A stretch of 44,239 nucleotides of DNA, from assembly GCF_029946185.1 (NCBI RefSeq), contig NZ_JAQSEA010000126.1:2881-47119 (forward strand), read 5' to 3'. The stretch comes from Prosthecobacter sp. GTDB lineage: Bacteria; Verrucomicrobiota; Verrucomicrobiia; Verrucomicrobiales; Verrucomicrobiaceae. Below, in pieces: positions 1-8,149 of this stretch. Below the pieces are notes generated by a model, which was given only the letters and a program-made list of their open reading frames with translations, searched no databases and was not told the DNA's origin. Both the position numbers and the translations under genes were made by a program. Every line of letters begins with the position of its first letter. Within the stretch, counting starts at the first letter, position 1.

Positions 1-153
1 CAAAAAGATGCCAACAAAAAGATGCCAACAAAAAGATGCCAACAAAAAGATGCCAACAAAAAGATGCCAACAAAAAGATGCCAACAAAAAGATGCCAACA
101 AAAAGATGCCAACAAAAAGATGCCAACAAAAAGATGCCAACAAAAAGATGCCA
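1..153. repeat. 14-bp tandem repeat array, at least 10.9 copies
   Basis: The unit CAAAAAGATGCCAA is repeated head to tail without variation: ten full copies (1-140) and 13 bases of an eleventh (141-153). The array starts at the window edge and may extend upstream. Fourteen is not a multiple of three, so all three forward frames read the same 14-residue peptide cycle over 42 bases and none has a stop. Stops in all three frames follow at once (TAG at 160, TAG at 164, TGA at 168), so an upstream gene reading into the array in any frame would end here. The last unit runs into a short imperfect palindrome, ATGCC-A-GGCAT (148-158). There are no spacers, so this is not a CRISPR array. Confidence 0.97.
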
Positions 154-201
154 GGCATTTAGTTAGTTGACTTTACTTATTTTTTGTCCACCGTTGACCC
201 C

Positions 202-1338
202 ATGAACCCCGCTCAAAGCTCTGAACCCCAGGCGATTTCTCTCGAAGAACAGCTCGTCGGTGTGAATGCGAAAACCGGCCTCTATCCCGGCGCGCGTTCG
301 TGGTCCGGCGGCAGGTTTCGGGTTCTGGGCAAGGGGCCGCTGGAGTCCTACTGCTACCACGTCATGTCCCGCACCTGCGGTGGGGAGGTGTTCTTGGATG
401 ACGTCGAAAAAGAGGCGCTGCGCCGGGTGATCTGGCGCATGGCGGAGTTCTCTGGCATCAAGGTGCTGACCTACTGCCTGATGGGGAATCATTTTCATCT
501 GCTGACCGAGGTGCCGCAGCGGCAGACTTGGCTGCAACGCTTTGAGGGGCCAGACGGTGAGGCGAAACTGCTGTCGCACCTGAGCATTCTTTACAGCCGC
601 ACCTACGTGGGGCTGCTGCGTGATGAACTGGCCGATTTGCGCTCACGCGGCATGGCGGTGCTGGCGGGTCAGAGACTGGACGCGATGAAGAAGCGTTTCT
701 GCGATCTCTCCCTGTTCGTCAAAGAGATCAAAGAACGCTTCAGCCGCTGGTTCAACAAACGACGTGGCCGCAGGGGGACACTGTGGATGGACCGCTTCAA
801 GAGCGTGCTGGTCGAAGGCAAAGGCGAACCCCTGCGCACGATGGCTGCCTACATTGATCTGAACCCCGTGCGCGCCGGTCTGGTCAAAGATCCCAAGGAC
901 TACCGCTGGTGCGGGTATGCGGAGGCGCTGGGCGGCAGCCGCAGAGCGCAACGTGGGTTGTGCAAGGCACTGAGCAAGCCGGTGGACAGCTGGAAGAGAG
1001 AGGGAGCGGCCGCCGCATATCGCTGCCTGCTGCACGCCGAGGGGCGGGAGGTAAAAGACGCGCAGAATGAGAACGTGGTGACGCGCGGCGTGACTGCCGA
1101 GTCAGCACGCGCCGTGCTGGCCGAGAAAGGCAAGCTCAGCTCAGCGGAATTGGTGCAACTGCGTGTGCGCTACTTCACCGACGGGTTGGTGCTGGGTAGC
1201 AAGGAGTTTGTGGAAGGCATCTTCGAGGCGCAGCGGGAGCTGTTCGGCCCGAAGCGCAAAAAAGGAGCGCGGCGCATGACGGAATCGGATGCGCCCTTTT
1301 ACACGCTGAGGCAGCTGCGGCTCAAGCCACTGGGATGA
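202..1338 (+). CDS. REP-associated-type tyrosine transposase (Y1/HUH family)
   Basis: A 378-residue protein of the IS200-like Y1 transposase superfamily, closest in layout to the RAYT (TnpA-REP) branch. These single-strand endonucleases nick DNA through a tyrosine and are tied to short palindromic repeats rather than to classical insertion-sequence ends. The HUH motif is in MGNHFHLL (His97, His99). The candidate nucleophile is Tyr217 in the conserved stretch AYIDLNPVRAGLV. The basic stretch near residues 175-200 (KEIKERF, NKRRGR) is also typical. The frame is open from a TTG at 184; I chose the ATG at 202 because nothing upstream looks conserved. No ribosome-binding site is visible. It follows a 14-bp tandem array and is followed 41 bases after the stop by an inverted, slightly altered copy of that repeat. 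The C-terminal 100 residues are lineage-specific. Family is well supported; activity is unknown. Confidence 0.9.
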   Translation: MNPAQSSEPQAISLEEQLVGVNAKTGLYPGARSWSGGRFRVLGKGPLESYCYHVMSRTCGGEVFLDDVEKEALRRVIWRMAEFSGIKVLTYCLMGNHFHLLTEVPQRQTWLQRFEGPDGEAKLLSHLSILYSRTYVGLLRDELADLRSRGMAVLAGQRLDAMKKRFCDLSLFVKEIKERFSRWFNKRRGRRGTLWMDRFKSVLVEGKGEPLRTMAAYIDLNPVRAGLVKDPKDYRWCGYAEALGGSRRAQRGLCKALSKPVDSWKREGAAAAYRCLLHAEGREVKDAQNENVVTRGVTAESARAVLAEKGKLSSAELVQLRVRYFTDGLVLGSKEFVEGIFEAQRELFGPKRKKGARRMTESDAPFYTLRQLRLKPLG

Positions 1339-1373
1339 TGGAACTTTGAAGACATTGCACCGCTCATGGGCCG

Positions 1374-1379
1374 TATAAT
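1374..1379 (+). promoter_or_regulatory. Candidate -10 box upstream of the permease gene
   Basis: A perfect TATAAT lies 48 bases before the permease ATG in otherwise GC-rich DNA. No good -35 box is seen: the hexamer 17 bases upstream is GACATT, a poor match. The last T of the box is also the first base of the inverted repeat copy, so a promoter may sit exactly at the transposase element's edge. Confidence 0.35.
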
Positions 1380-1393
1380 GGCATCTATTTTTG
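1379..1393. repeat. Inverted variant copy of the upstream 14-bp repeat
   Basis: TGGCATCTATTTTTG is the reverse complement of CAAAAATAGATGCCA, which equals the core of the array unit (CAAAAAGATGCCA) with TA inserted. It lies 40 bases past the transposase stop, so the transposase gene is bracketed by inverted copies of one motif. Confidence 0.6.
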
Positions 1394-1427
1394 CAAAGCA
1401 CGCGGATGAACGTATCCATACTGCCGC

Positions 1428-3794
1428 ATGCTCACCCCCCTCGATTTAAAACTCTTCCGCGATCTCGGTCGCATGAAGGGCCAGATCGTCGCGGTGAGTC
1501 TCGTGATGGCCTGCGGGCTGGCGATGATGATCATGACGCGCAGCATCGTGCTGACTCTGGAAAGCACGCGGGATGCCTACTACCAGCGCTACCGTCTGGC
1601 GGATGTCTTTGCCTCATTAAAACGAGCACCGCTCTCGCTGGCCGAACGCGTGGCGGAGATTCCCGGCGTGGCTGCGGTGGATGCGCGTGTCGTAGTCGAT
1701 GCCACGCTCGATCTCGTGGGCATGACGGAGCCAGCGACCGCGCATCTGGTTTCGATCCCGAAAGGTCGGCCACAAACACTCAACCAAGTCTTCATACGCC
1801 AAGGCCGGCTGCCGTTGCCCGATGAACGACGGCAGGCCGTGGTGAGTGAATCTTTCGCGCTGGCGAACAAACTGCAAATTGGCGACAGCCTGATCGCCAT
1901 CATCAACGGGCACCGCGACATCATCATCATCTGCGGCCTCGGCCTCTCGCCTGAGTTTGTCTTCGAGGCGCGGCCCGGTCAGACCCTGCCGGACAACAAA
2001 CGTTACGGCGTCTTCTGGATGAATTACGAATCCATCGCCGTCCCCTACGATCTCGACGGTGCGTTCAATGACCTCTGCGTCGACCTTTCGCCCGGGGCGC
2101 AGTCTGGACCGGTGATGGCGGAGATTGACCGCCTGCTGCTTGGCTACGGTGCGCAGGGAGCCTACACCCGGCGCGAGCACAACAGCGCGCAACGGCTGGA
2201 TGACGAACTGCGCGTCGTGCGTGCGCTGTCCGTGGCCTATCCCGTGGTCTTTCTCAGTGTGGCGGCCTTCATGGTGAATGCAGTGCTGGCGCGGCTGGTG
2301 CGCCTGCAGCGGGAACAGATCGCGCAACTTAAGGCCCTGGGCTATTCCTCGTGGCAGGTGGGCCGACACTACCTGAACTATGCGCTGGTCATTGTCGTGC
2401 TGGGCACCCTGATCGGCGGTGTCGTGGGTCGATGGATGGGCGGCGGACTGGTCAGCATTTACGATCTTTTTTTCCGCTTTCCCGCACTGAACTTCCGCAT
2501 GGATTACAGCGCCTTGGGCATCGCTTTGGTCGTCAGCACCGTGGCCTCATTTTTTGGCGTCATCAGTGTCGTCTGGATGGCCGTCAAACTGCCGCCCGCC
2601 GAGGCCATGCGGCCTGAACCACCAGCGGACTTCAAGCCTTCGATGCTTGAGCGCATGGGCCTCACCCGTGGCAGCAGTCCCGCGCTGCGCATGGCCTTGA
2701 GAAACATCGAGCGTCGTCCCGTGCAGGCTCTGTTCACGGTGTTCGGTCTCTCCTTGGCCACGGGGCTGATGGTGCTGCCCGGCTCCATGGCGGACAGCAT
2801 CGACTACATGCTGACCTATCAATGGAACGATGTGCAGCGGCAGGATGTGGTCGCGTTTTTCGCCGAGCCCAGTTCTGGCGATGCGCTGCACAATCTGGAG
2901 CAGTTGCCTGGTGTGCAGCGCGCCGAGCCCGTGCGTGCCGTTCAAGCGCGCCTCCACTACGGCCACCACTCGCGCAAGATCGCTGTGACAGGTCTGCCGC
3001 GTGATGCCGACCTGAACCGCCTGCTGGATGCGCAACGCCGCCTCATCGTGCTGCCTGAGGAAGGCATCGTCATGTCCGCGCAGCTCGGCAAAATACTCGG
3101 CGCGAGCATCGGTGATGTCGTTCAGGTGGAGGCGCTCGAAGGCAGGCGCGAAACCGTGGGTGTTCCCATCCGCGGTTTCATGGAGGACTTCGCCGGCATC
3201 TCCGCCTTCATGGACATCAACGCGCTGCACCGCCTCATGCGTGAAGGTGACACCGTCAGCGGAGCCTACATGACCGTGGATCAAGCCCGCTGGAGTGATT
3301 TCATGCGCGCAGTGAAGGACACGCCGCGCATCGCCATCACACTGGTGAAGCAGGACCAGCTCGATTCCTTCCGCAGCACCACCGGCCAGAGCATCGGCAT
3401 CCTGCGCAAGCTCTACCTCGTGCTCGCCGTCGTCGTGGCCTTTGGCGTCGTCTATAACAGCGCCCGCATCGCGCTCTCCGAACGCAGCCGTGACCTTGCC
3501 ACCCTCCGCGTCGTCGGCTTCACCCAACGCGAAGTCGCCGGCGTGCTGCTCGGAGAGCTGCTGCTGCTCATCTGCACCGCCATCCCCGCAGGTCTCTTAT
3601 TTGGCAAAGGCCTGGCCACCTTCATCATTGCCAAAGTCAGTACCGAAACCATCCGCATGCCCCTGGTCATCAGCCTGCACACCTACACCATGGCCGTCCT
3701 CGTCGTCGCAGCCGCCTCCTGCGCCTCCTTCCTCGTCGTCAGCCGCATGCTGCGGAAGCTGGACATGGTCGGCGTGCTGAAGGCGAGGGATTGA
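1428..3794 (+). CDS. ABC transporter permease with two FtsX-like domains
   Basis: A 788-residue inner-membrane protein with the duplicated MacB/FtsX-type permease layout. There is an N-terminal transmembrane segment (about 18-42), a large periplasmic region (about 43-265) and three membrane segments (about 268-395). A second set follows: a segment near 433-452, a periplasmic region, and three segments in about 660-780. Proteins of this build work with a LolD/MacB/DevA-type ATPase, usually encoded next door with an HlyD-type adaptor, in export of or mechanical work on envelope substrates. No ATPase domain is present in the protein and none is encoded adjacent. The nearest candidate is the orphan ATPase at 28059-28811, 24 kb away on the other strand. 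The ATG has no clear ribosome-binding site; a TATAAT lies 48 bases upstream. Substrate unknown. Confidence 0.88.
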   Translation: MLTPLDLKLFRDLGRMKGQIVAVSLVMACGLAMMIMTRSIVLTLESTRDAYYQRYRLADVFASLKRAPLSLAERVAEIPGVAAVDARVVVDATLDLVGMTEPATAHLVSIPKGRPQTLNQVFIRQGRLPLPDERRQAVVSESFALANKLQIGDSLIAIINGHRDIIIICGLGLSPEFVFEARPGQTLPDNKRYGVFWMNYESIAVPYDLDGAFNDLCVDLSPGAQSGPVMAEIDRLLLGYGAQGAYTRREHNSAQRLDDELRVVRALSVAYPVVFLSVAAFMVNAVLARLVRLQREQIAQLKALGYSSWQVGRHYLNYALVIVVLGTLIGGVVGRWMGGGLVSIYDLFFRFPALNFRMDYSALGIALVVSTVASFFGVISVVWMAVKLPPAEAMRPEPPADFKPSMLERMGLTRGSSPALRMALRNIERRPVQALFTVFGLSLATGLMVLPGSMADSIDYMLTYQWNDVQRQDVVAFFAEPSSGDALHNLEQLPGVQRAEPVRAVQARLHYGHHSRKIAVTGLPRDADLNRLLDAQRRLIVLPEEGIVMSAQLGKILGASIGDVVQVEALEGRRETVGVPIRGFMEDFAGISAFMDINALHRLMREGDTVSGAYMTVDQARWSDFMRAVKDTPRIAITLVKQDQLDSFRSTTGQSIGILRKLYLVLAVVVAFGVVYNSARIALSERSRDLATLRVVGFTQREVAGVLLGELLLLICTAIPAGLLFGKGLATFIIAKVSTETIRMPLVISLHTYTMAVLVVAAASCASFLVVSRMLRKLDMVGVLKARD

Positions 3795-3940
3795 GCGCCA
3801 ATTCGGTTGATTTGAAAGATGGGGATGCAAAGCGATTGCTGCGACTGCAGGGAGTGACGGTCTGGACGTCTGCGGCAGCTGCTGCGGAATTCAACCGGGT
3901 GCCGTCAAAATGCTTGGCCTCGTCTGCGTTTTGAGGTGTA

Positions 3941-5815
3941 ATGCGGGGCATGATCGAGACTGCCTCTCAGAACCCGGCCTTTGCCCTCGTGGCACAGCGT
4001 GTCCAGGTGTGGGTGGCACTGCGCCGCTGGCTCACGGTGCTGCGCATGACGCTGATTCCGGCCTCGCTGGTGCTGGTGCTCCTGATGCTGGCTGCGCTGC
4101 GTGGTTCAAGCGTGGTGTTTTCGCCATGGCTGGGGCTGATGACGTGGCTGGGTGGCTGTCTCGGCTATGTGTGGTGGCAGCGTCCCGGAGAGTTCAGCGC
4201 GCTGGCGTTGTGGGATCAGGCGGCAGGACGACGCGAGGCTTTCGCCTCTGCGTGGTGGTTTGAGAAGAACGCGGAAGAAGGCGAGACTGCGCGTGCGCAC
4301 ATCGACGCACAGCGTGAGGTTTTGGCACAGGCATGGCCCGCTTCGTTGAAACAAGATCTGCCATTGCGGCCGGACCGTTGGCTCGCGGTGCCGCTGCTCA
4401 TTGCGATTCTCGGCAGCTTTATTAGCATTGTTCTGGCCCCGCCTTCTGAAGTGGTGGTGATGGATCAGGACATGACGCGCAAGGCCGCCGAAGAGGCGAA
4501 GAAACTGGCGCAGACCGATTGGGAAAAGAAGAAACTCGCGGGTCTCAAAGATGAGGAATCCAAGCAGGTGGAGGACTTGAAGCAGAAGCTGGAAAAAACC
4601 GCCTCAGCTCTCGCCAACGCAGGAGGGAAGGATGCACGCGATGTGCTGGCCGAACTGGAAAAGCGCGCGCGTGAAGCGGAGAAGCTGGCGGAGGAACTGG
4701 GCAACGGCAAGGAACCCTGGGCATCGGAAAAACTCATCGATGCCCTGCGCCAGCACGCCGACACGGCGGATCTCGGAGATGCTGTGGCCGCAAAGAATGC
4801 GCAGACTGCATCGCAGGCCGCTGAGGCGCTCGCCACCCAGCTCAAAGCACCCCAGCTCAGTGCTGAAGCAAAAGAGCGGATGAATGAAACGCTCAAGGAT
4901 GCGCAGCAGCAGGCGGATCAGGAGGACCGCAAACGCGCCGTGGGCCAAAATGTCCTCGCAGCGGGCGATCAGATGCAGCAGGGCAAGCCAGCGGGTGCTG
5001 GTGAAGAATTTCAAAAGCTCGCCGACAAGCTGCGCGACCTCGCGCTGCGTGAGCAGTCGCGCAAGGAACTGCAGCAGCTTGCACAGCAGTTGCGTGACTC
5101 TGGCAGCAACATCGCGGGGCAGCAGGACAGCAGCAATGCGGCGATGCAGCAGATGAGCCAGGCGGGGCAGGGGGAGTCATCTCAGCAGCAGGGGCAGCAG
5201 AGTGCACCGCAGACAGGACAGTCGCAGAATGGCCAGCAGATGCTCAATCCTCCCGGCGCGGGCCAGTCCGGGCAGCAGAATCAAATGCAGCAGCCTCAGG
5301 ACGGACAAGGGCAGGGCCAGCAACAGCAGCCCATGATGAGCATGGGGCAAGGGCAGCCTGGACAAGCTGGAAAGCAGGGCCAGCCCGGAGATGGTCAGCC
5401 AATGCTGCTCGCCCCCATTCCCGGTGGAGCCAAGCCGGATGACAAAGCCTCCACGATCATTATCAGGGGTGATGGCGCGCCGCCTGATCCCAATGGTCCG
5501 ATGCTCTCCGTGCCCGGCTCCGGTTTGCCCCCCGGCAACAGCAAAGCCGATCTCAACAACACGCCCACGCAAAAGCAGAACACCGACAATCAAAACGTCG
5601 TCCGTGCCCAGCAGGGCAACGAAGGGCAGAGCACCGTGCGCAGCGTCGAAGGCGGTGCGCGCAATGAACAATCCACCCGCACCTCCACGCAGACCGCCCT
5701 TGAGGCGATCCAAGTTGAAGAAGCCGCGCTGGATGAGGCCGCCCTGCCACCCGCACGTCGCGAACAGGTGCGGCGCTACTTCAACGAATTGCGGAAGAGG
5801 TTTGAGGGGAAGTGA
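3941..5815 (+). CDS. Large membrane protein with coiled coil and Gln/Gly-rich tail (DUF4175-like)
   Basis: A 624-residue protein of unknown function. It has three hydrophobic segments (about 36-53, 62-79 and 147-165), then a long charged Ala/Glu/Lys-rich stretch (about 172-395) that should form coiled coil. A low-complexity Gln/Gly/Met/Pro-rich region follows (about 396-480), and a more ordered C-terminus ends in a charged helix. The membrane pair near the N-terminus followed by a long helical, Q-rich tail resembles DUF4175-type proteins of Bacteroidota, Planctomycetes and Verrucomicrobiota. That match is by layout only. A second ATG lies at 3950. It begins 146 bases after the permease gene and ends 18 bases before the lipoprotein gene, so the last two may be co-transcribed. 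The Q-rich region is compositionally biased but in frame, with no sign of a frameshift. Confidence 0.8.
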   Translation: MRGMIETASQNPAFALVAQRVQVWVALRRWLTVLRMTLIPASLVLVLLMLAALRGSSVVFSPWLGLMTWLGGCLGYVWWQRPGEFSALALWDQAAGRREAFASAWWFEKNAEEGETARAHIDAQREVLAQAWPASLKQDLPLRPDRWLAVPLLIAILGSFISIVLAPPSEVVVMDQDMTRKAAEEAKKLAQTDWEKKKLAGLKDEESKQVEDLKQKLEKTASALANAGGKDARDVLAELEKRAREAEKLAEELGNGKEPWASEKLIDALRQHADTADLGDAVAAKNAQTASQAAEALATQLKAPQLSAEAKERMNETLKDAQQQADQEDRKRAVGQNVLAAGDQMQQGKPAGAGEEFQKLADKLRDLALREQSRKELQQLAQQLRDSGSNIAGQQDSSNAAMQQMSQAGQGESSQQQGQQSAPQTGQSQNGQQMLNPPGAGQSGQQNQMQQPQDGQGQGQQQQPMMSMGQGQPGQAGKQGQPGDGQPMLLAPIPGGAKPDDKASTIIIRGDGAPPDPNGPMLSVPGSGLPPGNSKADLNNTPTQKQNTDNQNVVRAQQGNEGQSTVRSVEGGARNEQSTRTSTQTALEAIQVEEAALDEAALPPARREQVRRYFNELRKRFEGK

Positions 5816-5833
5816 AACGGAAGGCAATGTACT

Positions 5834-6337
5834 ATGACAAGACACAAAACACTTGTCATGATCATGCTTGCTTCTCTCATGTTGTCCTCATGCGTCACCC
5901 GTGTCTTCTGCTCATCAGACGCTCCCAGACTTCCGCGTGCGAGAACGTCAAATCTGCATGACACAAGTGCTTCTGACCGGCTTTCCCGATATGTCGTGAG
6001 CCAGCAGGCCAAAGACGGATTTGTTGTCGAGTCTGTCACTGCGGTCGCTTGCCTGCCGGTGTGCGGCATGGGCTTGATGGCTCCGCTGTTCACCTTGGGA
6101 TTGCTGCCAGCGAAGCTGCCTCAGCCAGTGGAGGTCACGGTTTCTGGCCGAATCAGAGGAAAGCCGGAGAGCAGAGCCTATCATGTGTATCTCTACAGTT
6201 TGACCTCCACATGGATCGCAGTTGTTCCCCGCTTCTTTGATGATCGTGCGCTCGCACGTGGATTTTTGGATGCGATAGCATCCAGCGATCCCTTGCCCCC
6301 GAGGAAACGTTGGGTGGGAGAAGCGCCAACAAGGTAA
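5834..6337 (+). CDS. Small predicted lipoprotein, unknown function
   Basis: A 167-residue protein. It has a short basic N-terminus, a hydrophobic stretch and a lipobox LMLSSC with the lipidated Cys at residue 20, so it should be a lipoprotein exported and anchored in the envelope. The middle contains a second hydrophobic Gly/Leu/Pro-rich stretch (about 70-95), followed by a beta-rich segment. I recognise no family. GGAAGG lies nine bases before the ATG, one of the few good Shine-Dalgarno matches in this window, and supports the start. It is 18 bases downstream of the Q-rich membrane protein gene and converges with the sulfatase gene, leaving only 11 bases between stops. Confidence 0.75.
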   Translation: MTRHKTLVMIMLASLMLSSCVTRVFCSSDAPRLPRARTSNLHDTSASDRLSRYVVSQQAKDGFVVESVTAVACLPVCGMGLMAPLFTLGLLPAKLPQPVEVTVSGRIRGKPESRAYHVYLYSLTSTWIAVVPRFFDDRALARGFLDAIASSDPLPPRKRWVGEAPTR

Positions 6338-6348
6338 CAATTGAGCGT

Positions 6349-7773
6349 TTACTGCACGTGCCGCTTCGCCTTCGATCCGCCACCTTTCCAGATGTCATAT
6401 TTCGGATCGGCATAGCGATTGAAGAACACATCGAGTTGCTTGGCCAGATCCGCCTTGATCTCTTGCGTGCCGGGCTGGCCGTATTGATTGAAGCGTTCCT
6501 GCGGATCGGTCTGCATGTCGTAGAGTTCGTAGGGGCCGGAGGGAAAGCGGGCGACGTATTTCCAGCGGTCAGTACGGATGGCGCGGGTGGTTTCCATTTC
6601 GTAGAAGACGGTGCTGTCCCAGTTTGCGAGGGGCTGGCCGCGCAGGGCAGGGGAGAAGTCGCGGCCCGGGGACTTCGGCTGCTGCGGCATTTTGTCGCTG
6701 AGGCTGAGCTGAGCGAGGACGCTGGGCATGAAGTCGTAGTTGCTCACGAAGGCGTCGCAGGTCTGCGCGGGCGGGATGGTGCCGGGCTGGCGGAAGATAA
6801 GCGGGATCTGCATCATCAGCTCATGCGCGCCGATGGGACGGAAGTGATCGCCCATGCCCCACATGCCGTTCTGGCCGCCCATCCAGCCCTGATCGCTGGA
6901 ATACACGACGAGGGTGTTGTCATTGAGCCCGTTGGCTTTGAGTGCGGCCATGATCTCGCCTACGCCATCATCCACGCCGCTGACTTCGCTGGCCATGCGG
7001 CGGCGGGCGGCGTCGGTGTTGTGAAAGGCTTTGTTGTCATGCTGCCAGGGGTGCATGGCATCGCGCGGGAAGGAGTGCAGCGGCTTGTCCGCGTAGTAGG
7101 CCGCGTGGCGGTTTTTGGACTCATTCGACATCAGTTTTCCGAGTGAGTAGGGGCCGTTGTAGGCGAGGTAGAGGAAGAAGGGCTGGTCCTTGTTCGCGGC
7201 GATGAACTCCACGCCCTTGCGCGTCCAGAAGTCTGTGGTGTAGCCGGGTTCCACGCGGAGCTGGCCGTTTTCGATGACCTGCTGGTCGTAGAACTCCTGC
7301 GTGCTGCCGTCGGGCTTGGTGGTCCAAGTGGTGAAGCCTTCGCTCGGTGTCATGTTTGCGCCCAGGTGCCATTTCCCACTGAGACCGCAGGTGTAGCCGG
7401 ACTTTTGTAGCACCTCGCCCAAGGAGGTGAACTCCTGCAGTGTGTTGCAGGCCTCCGGCCCCATCATGAACTTGGGATCGAGGAAGGAATGCAGGCCGTG
7501 CTGGGATGGGAGCAGCCCCGTCAGAAACGTCGCCCGCGTGGGCGAACACACGGGGTTGCTGCTCAGCGCATGCGTGAAGCGGACGCCCTCCGCCGCGAGC
7601 CGGTCGATGTGCGGCGTGCGGATGTCCGGGTTCCCGTAGCAGCCCAGCGTCCAGGCACCTTGGTTGTCGGTGAGGATGAAGACGAGATTGCGTGAGCGCG
7701 GTGCGGCGGTTGCTGAGGCTAGGCTGGCAAGCCAGAGGGCGAGAAAACAGAGATGCTTCAGGGCGGGAAACAT
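6349..7773 (-). CDS. Secreted type I (formylglycine) sulfatase
   Basis: A 474-residue arylsulfatase-type enzyme that hydrolyses sulfate esters, probably on carbohydrates. Residues 1-23 are a signal peptide ending TATA. The metal-site motif near the start is LTDNQG (Asp36-Asn37), where many family members have two Asp. The sulfatase signature CSPTR has its formylglycine-precursor Cys at residue 76 and Arg at 80, followed by TGLLPSQHG. Later blocks SGKWHLG and YSSDQGWMGGQNGMWG carry the usual Lys/His and Asp ligands. The enzyme needs a maturase (FGE or anSME), not encoded here. The gene stands alone: convergent with a lipoprotein gene and separated by 376 bases from the M48-like gene. Length fits the family. 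The exact substrate cannot be told from the sequence. Confidence 0.95.
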   Translation of the reverse strand: MFPALKHLCFLALWLASLASATAAPRSRNLVFILTDNQGAWTLGCYGNPDIRTPHIDRLAAEGVRFTHALSSNPVCSPTRATFLTGLLPSQHGLHSFLDPKFMMGPEACNTLQEFTSLGEVLQKSGYTCGLSGKWHLGANMTPSEGFTTWTTKPDGSTQEFYDQQVIENGQLRVEPGYTTDFWTRKGVEFIAANKDQPFFLYLAYNGPYSLGKLMSNESKNRHAAYYADKPLHSFPRDAMHPWQHDNKAFHNTDAARRRMASEVSGVDDGVGEIMAALKANGLNDNTLVVYSSDQGWMGGQNGMWGMGDHFRPIGAHELMMQIPLIFRQPGTIPPAQTCDAFVSNYDFMPSVLAQLSLSDKMPQQPKSPGRDFSPALRGQPLANWDSTVFYEMETTRAIRTDRWKYVARFPSGPYELYDMQTDPQERFNQYGQPGTQEIKADLAKQLDVFFNRYADPKYDIWKGGGSKAKRHVQ

Positions 7774-8149
7774 GGCAGGAAAACGGGCCGATATGGGCGA
7801 ACTTGCCCGACTGGGTCAAATGCCGGATCAAACGCCGAAATAAAATGAGAGGCAAAATTTGAGAGTGAGCGACCTATGCCACAGATTATCAAATCATTAC
7901 GATCATGGATTTATCGACCCATAGGCGCGTGATGTTTCGTGTCCGCCCCTCTTCCACCCGTGATCGGGATACAATCCGCCCGGAGATGCAAGTGTTGCAC
8001 CTTGCCACGGGCGAGCAAACAGGCGGGTCTGCATTGCATGATGCCTAGAGGGAAACGGCTCAGGGAAGTGAATTAATATTCAGAATTCGGCTAAAGCACC
8101 CTTAAACATCAATAATTAACTAGAATTACCATATCAAACAGGGTTAATT
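7774..8149. other. Divergent intergenic region, no gene seen
   Basis: These 376 bases separate the sulfatase gene and the M48-like gene, which point away from each other, so promoters for both should lie here. The last 80 bases (about 8070-8149) are strikingly AT-rich for this genome, with TTAATATT, AATAATTAAC and GGTTAATT. I found no convincing -35/-10 pair and no ribosome-binding site. No open frame of note. Confidence 0.6.

Noticed and set aside
1-153. Possible CRISPR array
   Set aside because: Repeats are directly adjacent with no spacers and no cas genes are near.
7121-7855. 244-codon minus-strand frame overlapping the sulfatase start
   Set aside because: It is a shifted frame of the sulfatase gene; its translation has no motif while the sulfatase frame has the signal peptide and CSPTR signature.
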